The notes: generated from the letters alone by a model not told the origin. Counted from the stretch's first letter, positions 29,656 through 39,395 are shown. The stretch: 64,000 bases of DNA from Zobellia alginiliquefaciens (GCF_029323795.1 NZ_CP119758.1:4898001-4962000); one strand, 5' to 3'. Translations and numbers: made by a program.

Positions 29656-31110
29656 CTATGCTTTATGTCTAATGTAAAACGTCTTTTTCTCCATGTACTG
29701 CTCAAAGCCGTACTTGCCATCTTCCCCACCTGAACCACTTAGTTTATAACCATTGTGGAAACCTTGATGCTGCTCCCCATGACCACGGTTCACGTAAATT
29801 TCACCGTATTCAAGTTCGTCATTACACTTCATGATGGTATTCATGTTATTGGTAAAAACCATTGCTGCCAATCCGTACTCACAATCATTGGCATATCCAA
29901 TAACTTCCTCAAAAGTCTTGAATTTCAAAACCGGAAGAATAGGTCCAAAAGACTCTTCATGAACAATAGTCATATCTTGTGTTACATTGGTCAAAACCGT
30001 AGGCTCAAACCAGAATCCTTTTTCAAAAGCTTTTCCTTCAAGTTTTTTACCACCCGTAGCCAAAGTTGCCCCTTCTTCCAAACTAACGGCTACTAAATGC
30101 TCCATATGTTTTAATTCGGATGCGTTTACTTTTGGTCCCATATCGGTATCATCCAACATTGGATCACCTACTTTAATTGCTTTTGTTTTAGCTATGAATT
30201 TTTCCATGAAAGTATCATAAACACCCTCATGCACATACATTCTTTCATTACAGGTACAAACTTGACCACAGTTATCAAAACGTGAGTGAAGCGCAGAATC
30301 AACCGCTGCATCTATATCTGCATCCTCAAAAACTATAAACGGAGCCTTACCTCCAAGTTCCAACTGCACATGAGTAAGATTCTGAGCAGCAGCCCTAGCA
30401 ATAGATTGACCAACTGGAGTAGATCCGGTCATGGTAACCATTTTAGTTATAGGACTCTCAACCAATGCGTTACCCATTGCCCTTCCCGGACCAGTTAAAA
30501 TATTGATAACTCCGTCTGGAATACCAACCTTTTTGGCCAAATTACCCAATTCAAGAGTAGCTAATGGTGTTTCTGAAGTCGGTTTAATTACGATAGTATT
30601 TCCCGCAACCAAAGCCGGTCCTAACTTACGTCCTGCCAAGGCCAATGGAAAATTCCAAGCTGTAATAGCCACAACAACACCGCGTGGTATTTTCTGAATC
30701 CAGATTTGCTCATTAGGGTTATCCGAAGGAATAATATCTCCTTCAATTCTTCTTGCACCTTCACAAGCGTACTCTATAAATGAAGCCGTCACCGCGACTT
30801 CCCCTTTGGCCACTTTGAGCAATTTACCTTGTTCCTTAACCAAAAGTTCCGCTAAGTAATCTGAATTTGCCTTTATCTCGTTCGCCAGCTTATATAATAA
30901 GTCTGCACGAGAGCGAGCAGGCAATTTTTTCCATTCTTTTTGTGCCTTATCAGCAGCATTCAGAGCTTGCTGCGCCTCCTCTACTGTTCCGTTTTGCACT
31001 CTCGCAACAACTTCTTCCGTAGTTGGATTTACGATATCTATGGTCTTACCTGATGTGGATGTTACCCATTTTCCGTCAATAAATAGTTGGTATTCTTTAA
31101 TTGCTGACAT
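29656..31110 (-). CDS. Aldehyde dehydrogenase, probable 3,6-anhydro-L-galactose dehydrogenase
   Basis: A 484-residue NAD(P)-dependent aldehyde dehydrogenase. The catalytic Cys is C285 in NCGQVC and the general base is E251 in LELGGK; the cofactor loop has TMTGSTPVG (about 227-235), and AWNFP lies at 151-155. Family members related to AldA act on lactaldehyde, ketoglutarate semialdehyde or AHG. AHG carries a free aldehyde because its anhydro bridge prevents ring closure, and the adjacent cycloisomerase takes the acid product, so AHG is the likely substrate. Lactaldehyde is less likely because no fucose or rhamnose aldolase is present. Confidence 0.8.
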   Translation of the reverse strand: MSAIKEYQLFIDGKWVTSTSGKTIDIVNPTTEEVVARVQNGTVEEAQQALNAADKAQKEWKKLPARSRADLLYKLANEIKANSDYLAELLVKEQGKLLKVAKGEVAVTASFIEYACEGARRIEGDIIPSDNPNEQIWIQKIPRGVVVAITAWNFPLALAGRKLGPALVAGNTIVIKPTSETPLATLELGNLAKKVGIPDGVINILTGPGRAMGNALVESPITKMVTMTGSTPVGQSIARAAAQNLTHVQLELGGKAPFIVFEDADIDAAVDSALHSRFDNCGQVCTCNERMYVHEGVYDTFMEKFIAKTKAIKVGDPMLDDTDMGPKVNASELKHMEHLVAVSLEEGATLATGGKKLEGKAFEKGFWFEPTVLTNVTQDMTIVHEESFGPILPVLKFKTFEEVIGYANDCEYGLAAMVFTNNMNTIMKCNDELEYGEIYVNRGHGEQHQGFHNGYKLSGSGGEDGKYGFEQYMEKKTFYIRHKA

Positions 31111-31119
31111 GTTCTTATT

Positions 31120-32511
31120 TTATTTATGTTTTCTATATGTATCCATTCTTGTAGCTGCTTTGCCTTCAAATCTTCTTTCTAATTCCCAAAGCGGTCTTTC
31201 TAATGTAAGTTCCCAGTCAAAAAGCATTTTGTAAAGCTCACGAACCTTCTCTGGATGTGCCAAAGCCAAATCGTTCACTTCTGAAATATCTTCCTTTATG
31301 TTGTACAACTCTGCGGGACGATCAGGAAAACGAACCAATTTCCAATCGTTATGCCTAACGGCTCCCCTGTTCTCTTTTTTCCAATACAATGTTGTATGGG
31401 GAATACCGGCCTTCTTTTCTTTTAAATAAGGCAGTAGATCTACTCCATCCAAACCTTCCACATTACTAACATCCCCGCCTGCGGCAGTAACAAAAGTTGG
31501 CAAAAGGTCTAATGTACTTACTGGATTTTCATAGACTGTATTTGATTTTAACATACCGGGCCATGACATCAAGAAAGGAACGCGTATTCCCCCTTCTAAG
31601 TGGTTTGCTTTTGTACCGCTTAACGGGTCATTTAATGATTCATTAGAATCCGAAGGGCCACCATTGTCATTGGTAAAAACTATAAGTGTGCTCTTTTCCA
31701 GGCCCAGTTCTTTAATATGGTCCAAAACTTTCCCACATGCTCTATCCATTGCAATAGCCATAGCTGCTAAAGTTTTCCGTTTCCCGCTCAGGCCATTCAC
31801 TTTCTTTAAATCCTCTTCTTTTGCTTCCATTGGTGTATGTACCGCATTGAAAGCCAGATAAATGAAAAATGGATTCTTTTGGTTTCTATCCATAAACGAG
31901 TTGGCCTCTTCTGCTAATTCATCCGTGAGATATCCGTCATGCTCTAGATAATTCTCAAAACCACGTTCAAGTCTATCTTCGTCCCGACGAAGTTTATTTT
32001 CATTTCCATAAGGCATATAACTTCTTGCGCCGCCACGGAAGCCATAAAACTCATCAAAACCTCTTTTGGTAGGATGAAAACGGTCTGCATTACCTTGATG
32101 CCATTTTCCAAATATCGCCGTTTTATAACCTTGTTCTTTGAGGTAATCCGCCATTGTCTTCTGGTCCAGCGGAAGCCCCATATCATCTCCGGTAATTCCG
32201 TTTTTACTCATAAGACCGGGAACGTTGTTCTCTTCGAACCCAAATTTCTGCTGATATTTTCCTGTCAAAAGTCCGGCGCGCGATGGTCCACAAACGGCCG
32301 CAGAAACATACGCCTGAGTAAATCGAACCCCATTTTTTGCCAATTTATCAAGTTCAGGAGTTTGAAAATCTTTGCTTCCCTGAAAGCCAAAATCTGCATA
32401 ACCCGCATCATCCGATAGGATAAAAACAATATTAGGTTTGTCTTGCCCCCAACAATTACAAAGCATTGCAAAGGACGCAAAGAACAAGAATACCCGTCTT
32501 GGCAATTTCAT
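31120..32511 (-). CDS. Exported S1-family sulfatase
   Basis: A type I sulfatase with a signal peptide ending CWGQ. The formylglycine motif is CGPSRAG (cysteine type), preceded by the metal-binding [11 protein letters not shown] and followed by HTPMEAKEE and the FTNDNGGP calcium-site motif. The start was placed at 32511 because the longer frame would run into the preceding SDR gene and bury the signal peptide. It acts in the periplasm on a sulfated sugar. Within the AHG operon a sulfated agar or porphyran oligosaccharide is likely, for example L-galactose-6-sulfate. It needs a formylglycine-generating enzyme, which is not in the window. Confidence 0.88.
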   Translation of the reverse strand: MKLPRRVFLFFASFAMLCNCWGQDKPNIVFILSDDAGYADFGFQGSKDFQTPELDKLAKNGVRFTQAYVSAAVCGPSRAGLLTGKYQQKFGFEENNVPGLMSKNGITGDDMGLPLDQKTMADYLKEQGYKTAIFGKWHQGNADRFHPTKRGFDEFYGFRGGARSYMPYGNENKLRRDEDRLERGFENYLEHDGYLTDELAEEANSFMDRNQKNPFFIYLAFNAVHTPMEAKEEDLKKVNGLSGKRKTLAAMAIAMDRACGKVLDHIKELGLEKSTLIVFTNDNGGPSDSNESLNDPLSGTKANHLEGGIRVPFLMSWPGMLKSNTVYENPVSTLDLLPTFVTAAGGDVSNVEGLDGVDLLPYLKEKKAGIPHTTLYWKKENRGAVRHNDWKLVRFPDRPAELYNIKEDISEVNDLALAHPEKVRELYKMLFDWELTLERPLWELERRFEGKAATRMDTYRKHK

Positions 32512-32557
32512 TTTCCTTAAATTTTTATTGGGATTTTTTCTTATCTCTTTGAACAAA

Positions 32558-33328
32558 TTATCGACCCATCCAGCCACCATCTACGAGCATGGTAACACCA
32601 CTCATATAACCAGCTGCATCAGAACTTAAAAACACGATAGGCCCTGCAAAATCTTCAGGTTTACCCCATCTTCCCGCCGGTATCCTAGATAGGATAGATG
32701 CTGATCTATCCGGGTCATTTCTTAAGGCTTCCGTATTATCCGTACTAATGTAACCGGGAGCAATTGCATTTACATTTACTCCTTTTCCGGCCCACTCATT
32801 TGCAAACGCCATTGTCATTTGACCAATAGCTCCTTTACTTGCTGCATAACCTGGTACGGTAATACCTCCTTGGAAGGTCAACAAGGAAGCCGTGAAAATA
32901 ATTTTACCTTCACCACGAGCTACCATTTCCTTACCAATTTCACGGGTTAATACAAATTGTGCCGTTTGGTTGATTTCAATTACCTTATCCCAATATTCAT
33001 CTGAGTGCTCAACCGCTGGAGCTCTTAGGATTGTCCCTGCATTATTTACCAAAATATCAATTTTTGGAAAGTCGCCTTTTACTTCTTTAATGAATTCGTA
33101 TAAAGCTTCTCTATTCCCAAAATCGCAAGTATAGGCTTTAAACTTTCTACCTGTAGCTTCAACTTCTTGCTCTACCATGCTACCATGCTTCTCCAAAGAA
33201 GCACTGACCCCAATGATATCCGCACCAGCTTCCGCCAAGGCAACTGCCATAGCTTTTCCAATTCCTCTTTTGCAACCCGTTACCAAAGCGGTTTTACCTT
33301 TTAGGCTAAATTGATTTAATATGCTCAT
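32558..33328 (-). CDS. KduD-like short-chain dehydrogenase, probable 2,5-diketo-3-deoxy-L-galactonate reductase
   Basis: A 256-residue classical SDR: cofactor loop TGCKRGIG (about 18-25), NNAG (94-97), catalytic Ser in the TASLLT segment, and YAASK (about 161-165) with the Tyr and Lys. The N terminus ([13 protein letters not shown]) and overall form are those of KduD, which acts on 2,5-diketo-3-deoxy acids in pectin and alginate metabolism. In AHG metabolism the 5-hydroxyl of 2-keto-3-deoxy-L-galactonate must be inverted by oxidation and re-reduction to give KDG. This SDR and the adjacent Zn-dehydrogenase make a sensible pair for those two steps. Confidence 0.8.
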   Translation of the reverse strand: MSILNQFSLKGKTALVTGCKRGIGKAMAVALAEAGADIIGVSASLEKHGSMVEQEVEATGRKFKAYTCDFGNREALYEFIKEVKGDFPKIDILVNNAGTILRAPAVEHSDEYWDKVIEINQTAQFVLTREIGKEMVARGEGKIIFTASLLTFQGGITVPGYAASKGAIGQMTMAFANEWAGKGVNVNAIAPGYISTDNTEALRNDPDRSASILSRIPAGRWGKPEDFAGPIVFLSSDAAGYMSGVTMLVDGGWMGR

Positions 33329-33352
33329 TTCCTTATGCGTTATTTCTCTTTA

Positions 33353-34369
33353 TTATTGTTGACAATCCATTAGTACCTTCATACCATCTGGATTATTATC
33401 TATGTTTTCAAAAACTTGTTGGATTTTGGTCAATGGTTGTACGTCCGTAATCATGTCCTCAAAAGGAAGTTCGTTAGCCGTAATCAATTCAATTGACTTC
33501 TCATAATCTTCCTTCTCGTACACACGAGCACCAATTAAGCTCAGCTCTTTCCAGAAAAATTTAAAAAGATCTACTGGTTTCTTTTCCCCATGAATAGCTA
33601 CCATTAATATTCTACCACGAATACCGGCTACTTCGCACATAATATCTAAAGCAGGTTGTACGCCGGCTACTTCAAAAACCACATCTGCACGACGGTTATC
33701 CGTTTTCTCTTTTACGTATTCTACTAAATCCACTTTCATTGGGTTAACAGCATGTAACCCCATAGATTCAGCTTTGGCAATACGCTTTTCGTTTACTTCC
33801 GAAATAATAACATTTGCACCTACATCTTTGGCCACCATAGCTACCAAAAGACCTATAGGTCCACCACCTAGAACAACGGCAGTCTCACCTGCAACCAATC
33901 CGCTTCTACGAACATCGTGTGTGGCAACCGATAATGGCTCTATTAAAGCCGCCAGTTTTAAATCGGTTTCAGCCTTTAGCTTATGAAGAACAAAAGATGG
34001 TACGTTCCAATATTGTTGCATTGAACCTGGACTATCAATACCAATGAATTTTAATTCTTCACAGATATGATTGAACCCTTTATCGGAAGCTTTAACCTTA
34101 CGGTCATCCAGTGGGCGAACCACAACCTTGTCCCCAACTTCGTACCCTTCAACCCCTTCACCGACAGCATCAATGACACCGGACATTTCATGGCCAATAG
34201 TTTGAGGCATTTCTACCCTTTTATCCATCATACCATGATAAATGTGCACATCCGTACCACATACACCGGAATAGGCTACCTTTATTCTTACATCACCTTT
34301 TGCAGGCTGCTCAATCTCCTTCTCTATTACAGAAAACGTTTTGTTTCCTTTGTAAACTGTTGCTTTCAT
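33353..34369 (-). CDS. Medium-chain zinc dehydrogenase, probable 2-keto-3-deoxy-L-galactonate 5-dehydrogenase
   Basis: A 338-residue MDR enzyme. The catalytic zinc ligands are present (C37, H60, E61 in GVCGTD and IGHEMSG), as is the Rossmann motif VLGGGPIGLL (about 168-177). The lobe that normally holds four structural-zinc cysteines is altered: between residues 84 and 105 only C103 remains, with PLDDRKVKASDKGF in place of the Cys cluster. It is therefore a one-zinc enzyme like some sorbitol dehydrogenases. Its placement 24 bp before the KduD-like SDR supports the oxidation half of the 5-epimerisation of 2-keto-3-deoxy-L-galactonate. Confidence 0.75.
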   Translation of the reverse strand: MKATVYKGNKTFSVIEKEIEQPAKGDVRIKVAYSGVCGTDVHIYHGMMDKRVEMPQTIGHEMSGVIDAVGEGVEGYEVGDKVVVRPLDDRKVKASDKGFNHICEELKFIGIDSPGSMQQYWNVPSFVLHKLKAETDLKLAALIEPLSVATHDVRRSGLVAGETAVVLGGGPIGLLVAMVAKDVGANVIISEVNEKRIAKAESMGLHAVNPMKVDLVEYVKEKTDNRRADVVFEVAGVQPALDIMCEVAGIRGRILMVAIHGEKKPVDLFKFFWKELSLIGARVYEKEDYEKSIELITANELPFEDMITDVQPLTKIQQVFENIDNNPDGMKVLMDCQQ

Positions 34370-34385
34370 TAACTATATTTCTCTA

Positions 34386-35609
34386 TTATTTCTTTTCACC
34401 TTTTGCAGTGTGCGATGTTTTTCGTTGAGAAGAAAATCTCATTATACTTTGGTAATCGCCACTATTGTATACATGTGTTAAGCCCCATCTTAAAATTTCC
34501 GTCGGTTCTTTTTCAACATCCGCAGTTCTATTTAAACCAATAGCATGAGCATTAACCCCAGGGATAACAGACTTGATATCGAAATTAATACCATCTGGAG
34601 CCCATTGAATTGTATTCTTCTCAGGACCATCCGTAGTAATCAATGCGGCTATACCGCCATCATAAGGCCAAACACAAATTTCATGACCACTATTACTTAT
34701 TGGGTTATATGGTGATTTCACATAAGGCCCCTTAGGGTTATCCGCAATGGCAACACCATGACGAATTTGTCTTCCTCCAAAAGTGATTTCCTCACCCATT
34801 TGCTCTCCTTTGTAGTACAAATAGAATTTTCCCTTATAGGGTAGAATACAAGGATCGTGAACTTTATGACTGTCAAAGTCACCCTTTTTTTCTACGGCAA
34901 ACCGGTTCTGTTCTTCGCCCTTCCATATACCATTGTCCGCAGGACTCAAAATTGGCTCTTCGCTCTTTGTCCAAGGTCCGTTGGGAGAGTCAGCCCATGC
35001 TAAACCAACCTGATTTTTTACACGGACGTTATATGGAGATTTTACGGTTTGGTAGCATAGGTAATATTTATCTTCCCATTTCATGATTTCAACCGTAAAA
35101 ACAGAACGATCATCATAGGCACCTTTCTCACCACGGGTAACCGCTGGCCCTTCTTCTTTCCACGTCCAGCCATCTTCTGAAGTAGCATACCAAATATCGC
35201 AACGGTCCCAAGGAAATACCTTTTCAGTTTCTATATCTCCTCCAAAACCTTGAGTGGGTCCCGTACTTCTTGTATACCATACATAGTACTTTCCGTTCTC
35301 TTTGATAATGGCACTAGGGTCACGACGAACAACACCTTCCTCATAGGCCAAATCTCCTTTTAAAGGTTGAAGCGGTCCAAACTGAATGAACCATTCGTTA
35401 CCTAGATCCGTTGGCCACTTTAATGCTCTTTTTGAAGCTGCGCTCAAATGATTGGTATCGGTAATACCGAGGTGGTCAATTTGCTCTGGAGTAAATGTCA
35501 CCTTATCATCACAGTCATTGGTAGATTTCATTTCATTAGATGTTTTAGGAGAATTACAGGCCGAAACCAGCACTGCTGCTACTATTAAAAATTGGGAGTA
35601 TTTGTTCAT
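34386..35609 (-). CDS. ahgA: GH117 alpha-1,3-(3,6-anhydro)-L-galactosidase, lipoprotein
   Basis: A 407-residue protein with a lipoprotein signal (LVSAC, Cys18) and a five-bladed beta-propeller. Acidic residues lie at D97 (VRRDPSA), D252 (VHDPCI) and E310 (SGHEICV, with H309 beside it). As far as I recall these are the same numbers as in the characterised Zobellia enzyme AhgA. GH117 releases 3,6-anhydro-L-galactose from the non-reducing end of neoagaro-oligosaccharides. It is the first enzyme gene of the operon encoding AHG catabolism, directly after the AraC-type regulator gene, which is strong context. Other GH117 clades have unknown specificity, but the operon argues for AHG. Confidence 0.9.
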   Translation of the reverse strand: MNKYSQFLIVAAVLVSACNSPKTSNEMKSTNDCDDKVTFTPEQIDHLGITDTNHLSAASKRALKWPTDLGNEWFIQFGPLQPLKGDLAYEEGVVRRDPSAIIKENGKYYVWYTRSTGPTQGFGGDIETEKVFPWDRCDIWYATSEDGWTWKEEGPAVTRGEKGAYDDRSVFTVEIMKWEDKYYLCYQTVKSPYNVRVKNQVGLAWADSPNGPWTKSEEPILSPADNGIWKGEEQNRFAVEKKGDFDSHKVHDPCILPYKGKFYLYYKGEQMGEEITFGGRQIRHGVAIADNPKGPYVKSPYNPISNSGHEICVWPYDGGIAALITTDGPEKNTIQWAPDGINFDIKSVIPGVNAHAIGLNRTADVEKEPTEILRWGLTHVYNSGDYQSIMRFSSQRKTSHTAKGEKK

Positions 35610-35655
35610 GATTATCAGTTACTTGATATAAATTTAAATATATGAATTTTCTCTA

Positions 35656-36345
35656 CTAGCTGGCACTGCTTAAAACACTATAATCAGAGGGCGAAGTACC
35701 ATAAAACCTTCTGAAACATTTGCTAAAATAATTAGGGTCGCTAAACCCCACTTGATAACTCACTTCTGCAATACGCAACTGTCCGTTTTCTAATAATTCA
35801 GCGGCTCTTGTCAATCTCATATTTCTCATATAATCTTTGGGAGCATACCCAGTAAGCTTTTTTAATTTTCTAAAAAAAGTAGACCTACTCGTATTCATGT
35901 CATAAGACAAATCATCTACCCAATAGGTATCATCGGACATGTTCTCTTCCATATATATACTGATTCGATTTAAAAACTCCCGATCATATATATTAAGTGA
36001 TGAAACTTCTGTTACCTTCTTTTCTAAGAAATCTTTTCTTTCAGTAGCCTTTTTTGCAGTAAATTTCTTTTCATTTTTATCCTTAAACAACTTGAAGCGT
36101 TTGGTCAACTTACCATCGGCTTCGGTTTCCAACACTTTTATCTTCACTCCTAATGAGTTTAATGCCCCAAGTAAAATGGCAGGCATGTTTAACCCTTGAT
36201 TAAAGACCGCGTTATAAACCGGTACATCTGCACCACAATCATCAATAAAATCAACTTTTATGCGTAGTTCTCCGTTCTCTATCACTCCTTCGCCATTGTC
36301 CGTAGCACCAAGAGCATTCTTTCCATTAAAAATAGTTGCTTCCAT
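35656..36345 (-). CDS. AraC-type regulator with unusual N-terminal domain
   Basis: A 229-residue protein. Residues about 128-225 form a normal double helix-turn-helix AraC domain (MNTSRSTFFRKLKKLTGYAPKD and VGFSDPNYFSKCFRRFYG), closest to those at the end of Bacteroidota hybrid two-component systems. The first 90 residues are not a cupin, receiver or sensor domain that I recognise, and residues 85-112 are a lysine-rich linker. It is probably the local activator or repressor of the AHG operon: it lies 46 bp before GH117 and behind a 44-bp palindrome. The ligand is unknown. Confidence 0.78.
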   Translation of the reverse strand: MEATIFNGKNALGATDNGEGVIENGELRIKVDFIDDCGADVPVYNAVFNQGLNMPAILLGALNSLGVKIKVLETEADGKLTKRFKLFKDKNEKKFTAKKATERKDFLEKKVTEVSSLNIYDREFLNRISIYMEENMSDDTYWVDDLSYDMNTSRSTFFRKLKKLTGYAPKDYMRNMRLTRAAELLENGQLRIAEVSYQVGFSDPNYFSKCFRRFYGTSPSDYSVLSSAS

Positions 36346-36353
36346 AAGGTGTT

Positions 36354-36397
36354 TTTTTGATTCAAATATGAAACTAGTTTCTTATTTGAATCAAAAA
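36354..36397. promoter_or_regulatory. 44-bp near-perfect palindrome overlapping the promoter of the AHG-operon regulator
   Basis: The two 22-base halves (36354-36375 and 36376-36397) are reverse complements with one mismatched pair (36369/36382). Outer arms are TTTTTGATTCAAATA, and the centre is GAAACTAGTTTC. On the minus strand a perfect -7 box TATTTTTG (36392-36399) overlaps the outer arm, so transcription should begin inside the palindrome, just before the regulator start codon at 36345. Related half-sites occur at about 36484-36495 (TTGAATCCAAAT) and 36590-36599 (TATTTGAATA). It is most likely an operator, probably for autoregulation. Confidence 0.65.
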
Positions 36398-36616
36398 TAT
36401 ATAAAAATTTGACATATCAGTATAATTTGGCCGTGTTTTTTTAAGATTTCTTTCACAAACCACACCAAAAACATCAAATTCTTGAATCCAAATATTTTAA
36501 CAAGGAAAAAACTACAAAAATAGTGCAATACAGCTATGTTATGTTGTACTAAATGATTTACATCTAATAACATAGAGATAAAAATTACGTATTTGAATAA
36601 GAAGGAAGAATGACTA

Positions 36617-37408
36617 TTAATGCTTTAGATAACCTAATTTAGTAGAAATTTCCAAGGCATATTTTTTTACTATTTCACCTTTACTACTAAACTGAGATGC
36701 AGGTAACCTTCCATAAGGTGCTGTAATCCAAAGTGCCGCTACCGGGTAGCCATGTTCGTTAAAAATTGGCGCTCCTACACAGTTAATACCCTGAATGTCT
36801 TCACTATTATCAATAGCATAGCCTTTTGACTTAACTTCCTTTAGGACTGTTTTAAATTCTTTTTTAGAAGTAATGGTGTTCTCTGTGTACTTGGTCAGTG
36901 TTTTACCCCTTAAGGCTTCATCTGCTTCATCTACAGGAATGTTCGCTAATATACATTTACCGCCTACTGAGCTGTGAAGATCAAACTGTGTACCAGGTTC
37001 CACAAAAAGTTTTACAGGGTATGAAGATGGCACTTGTTCCAAAATGGTTCCTGTAGACCCCAATAATACACCAAGCATAACAGATTCCTTAAGCTCGTCT
37101 CGTACAGCGCGCATTACATCTATAGAATGCTCAACCAAACTTTGCTCATTCATAGAAGAAATACCTAAAGTGAGCATTTTCCTAGAAAGGGTAATCTTTT
37201 TGGTTGTCTCGTTTTTTTGAAGGTAATTTTTAAAAATCAATGTGCTTACAATGCGAAAAGCACTTGACTTAGTAATAGAAAGTGTTTCGGTAATTTCCGC
37301 CAAGGTCAATCCTTTTGTCCGAGTGGCCAACAACTCTATTATAGAAAGACCTCTTTCTAAATTTGGAACATTATAAGTTGATTTTAGCTCTACCTTGGCT
37401 TTCTTCAT
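36617..37408 (-). CDS. IclR-family transcriptional regulator
   Basis: A 263-residue IclR protein: winged helix-turn-helix at about residues 15-75 (LERGLSIIELLA, TLAEITETLSITKSSAFRIVSTL) and an effector-binding domain at about 85-260 (SVGGKCILAN, GINCVGAPIF, PVAALWITAP). IclR proteins often respond to central aromatic or sugar-acid intermediates; KdgR, which senses KDG, belongs to this family. Standing at the head of a region where two pathways converge on KDG, it may sense KDG, but that is inference. It is separated from the AraC-type gene by 271 bp. Confidence 0.88.
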   Translation of the reverse strand: MKKAKVELKSTYNVPNLERGLSIIELLATRTKGLTLAEITETLSITKSSAFRIVSTLIFKNYLQKNETTKKITLSRKMLTLGISSMNEQSLVEHSIDVMRAVRDELKESVMLGVLLGSTGTILEQVPSSYPVKLFVEPGTQFDLHSSVGGKCILANIPVDEADEALRGKTLTKYTENTITSKKEFKTVLKEVKSKGYAIDNSEDIQGINCVGAPIFNEHGYPVAALWITAPYGRLPASQFSSKGEIVKKYALEISTKLGYLKH

Positions 37409-37712
37409 TATATCATATTATGAGTGCAATTTAAGACTCTTCTCCGTATTTTGATAAAAAATCTCTCGGGATTAAACATATTTACCTAGACAAAAAGTCA
37501 ACAACTCATAAATTCAAAAAGTAATAGACATATTCCAAAATCGAACGCAGAAATAAAAGGACTAGCAGCTATTAGTTACGAAAACATAGAAATTTATCCT
37601 CTGAATTTTTCGTTTTAATTCTCATGTTACTCAATAACACATTATCGGATAAAAACATAAGGACATTAATATTTTTTACCATTTTATTTTTATTATGACT
37701 CAAAAGCGAAAC
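37409..37712. other. Non-coding stretch upstream of the IclR gene
   Basis: About 300 bp of AT-rich sequence between the IclR gene and the terminator of the next gene. It must contain the IclR promoter. I see no credible gene, no long inverted repeat and no clear TAnnTTTG box. Confidence 0.5.
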
Positions 37713-37738
37713 AAAAAAAGGAGGCGAAAATCGCTCCC
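37713..37738 (-). terminator. Rho-independent terminator of the monocistronic sulfatase gene
   Basis: On the minus strand GGGAGCGA and TCGCCTCC form an imperfect stem around a 3-base loop, followed by seven T residues. It lies 53 bp after the sulfatase stop codon. Confidence 0.6.
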
Positions 37739-37790
37739 TTTTTCATAAAATACTAATTTTAATGTATTTACATTATTTTTCCAATCATCT

Positions 37791-39395
37791 TCAATCCACA
37801 GTCACTTTACTACCCCACCAATCATTTTTGGGATTAAAATCTGGGGATAGGAAATCCAACCTTTGCTTTTCCAAGGATGGTAATTTCTTGTCAACTATAT
37901 TTTGTAGATACGCTTCTTCTTTTTTAACACTGTACTCTGGGTCTTTTGATGGATACTTAGCTCCAACTTCTTCTAAATAAGTAAATAATTCCTCGCTTAA
38001 TTGCTTCTGCAAATCTGAATGTTCCGAAGCAACATTGGTCAACTCTTCTATGTCTTCTTTCAAATTATAAAGCTCTTCCCTATTATCTTCATAGTAATGA
38101 ATCAGCTTCCAATCGCCTTTTCTAATTACAGAAGATGGTTCACCTCCTTGGTTACCATAATGTGGGTAATGCCAAAATAGAGACCGCTTCTCAAGATTTC
38201 CTCCCTTAAGTATTGGTACTAGACTTTTTCCATCTAAATGCTGTTCCGGTTTTAAATCAACTCCTGCAATATCCAAAATGGTGGGATAAAAATCAGCTCC
38301 GGTAACAGGTTCTGAAGTAGATGCCCCTCCTTTTATCAACCATGGTGCTTTTATAAAATAAGGTTCTCTTATCCCTCCTTCAAATTGATAGCCTTTTCCT
38401 CCTCTTAATGGCAAATTAGAAGTTGAAAAAGAATCTCCTGCAGAAACACCACCATTATCAGAGGTAAAAACTACCAATGTATTTTTATCAAGTCCAAGTG
38501 AGTCTAAAGTCTGTAACACTCTACCTACGGCATCATCCATAGTTTCTACCAAACCGGCATAAACGGGATTATCCTGCACTTGCCGTATCGGAAGGAATTT
38601 TGCCATTTTATAACTAGATTCAGCAATGCCATTTTCTTCTGCTTTTTTCTGATACTTGGCCCATTTCTCCTTGGTGGTCTGTATAGGCCCGTGAACGGCA
38701 TAGAAAGAGAGGTAGGCAAAAACTGGCTGACCGGTTTCCGTTGGGTTGTTCTCTTTAAAAAAGTTTACGGTTTCCTCCGCTAAACGCATGGTTAAGTTCT
38801 CACCATCTTCGTGGTTCTCCAGATTTGGGTTCGTATAAGGCGCAAAATAACCTCCGTTGGGGCTACCAGCATCCCACCCTCCTTTGTTAATATCAAAACC
38901 ATGGTCTTCGGGCCATGAACCTTTTTCTCCTAAATGCCATTTTCCGGCAAAAAACGTTTTGTATCCCGCAGCTTTCATAGCTTCGGGTAAGGTTATAGCC
39001 TCTGCGGGAAGATTATGTTCGTATTCTGGGGGAAGCAATTTATTAAAACGTCCGGCTTTGCGCCAATCTGTTCCTGTTTTTGCTCCTATCCAATCCGTAA
39101 TACCATGTCTAGCGGTAAAAGTTCCCAACATAATACTTGCTCTAGACGGACTACAAACTCTACTTGCGGCATAGCCATTGGTGAAATTCATCCCCTCATT
39201 GGCGATTCTATCAATATTTGGGGTTTCATAGAACTTACTACCCATAACACTCAAATCATGATATCCATAATCATCCGCCAGTATAAATAATACATTTGGC
39301 CGAACAGCCTTTTCTTCTACTTTTTTTTCATCATTTTTACAACTGGTCAGAACCAAACAAGTTACTGCCAAAATTGAATAGAGAAAATGCTTCAT
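37791..39395 (-). CDS. S1-family sulfatase, lipoprotein
   Basis: A 534-residue lipoprotein sulfatase (signal ending VLTSC, Cys19). Key sites are the metal-binding ADDYGYHDLS near residue 41, the formylglycine motif CSPSRAS near residue 82, GKWHLG near 150, and FTSDNGG near 310. The C terminus (about 480-534) is an extra helical tail ending in a Trp-rich segment. Terminators flank it on both sides, so it is transcribed alone. It lies between the AHG operon and the demethylase operon, which suggests an agar- or porphyran-derived sulfate ester. The exact regioselectivity cannot be read here. Confidence 0.9.
   Translation of the reverse strand: MKHFLYSILAVTCLVLTSCKNDEKKVEEKAVRPNVLFILADDYGYHDLSVMGSKFYETPNIDRIANEGMNFTNGYAASRVCSPSRASIMLGTFTARHGITDWIGAKTGTDWRKAGRFNKLLPPEYEHNLPAEAITLPEAMKAAGYKTFFAGKWHLGEKGSWPEDHGFDINKGGWDAGSPNGGYFAPYTNPNLENHEDGENLTMRLAEETVNFFKENNPTETGQPVFAYLSFYAVHGPIQTTKEKWAKYQKKAEENGIAESSYKMAKFLPIRQVQDNPVYAGLVETMDDAVGRVLQTLDSLGLDKNTLVVFTSDNGGVSAGDSFSTSNLPLRGGKGYQFEGGIREPYFIKAPWLIKGGASTSEPVTGADFYPTILDIAGVDLKPEQHLDGKSLVPILKGGNLEKRSLFWHYPHYGNQGGEPSSVIRKGDWKLIHYYEDNREELYNLKEDIEELTNVASEHSDLQKQLSEELFTYLEEVGAKYPSKDPEYSVKKEEAYLQNIVDKKLPSLEKQRLDFLSPDFNPKNDWWGSKVTVD

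Noticed and set aside
29656-31110. Lactaldehyde or ketoglutarate semialdehyde dehydrogenase as the role of the aldehyde dehydrogenase
   Set aside because: No fucose/rhamnose aldolase or arabinose/xylose oxidative genes are near, whereas the abutting cycloisomerase and GH117 point to 3,6-anhydro-L-galactose.
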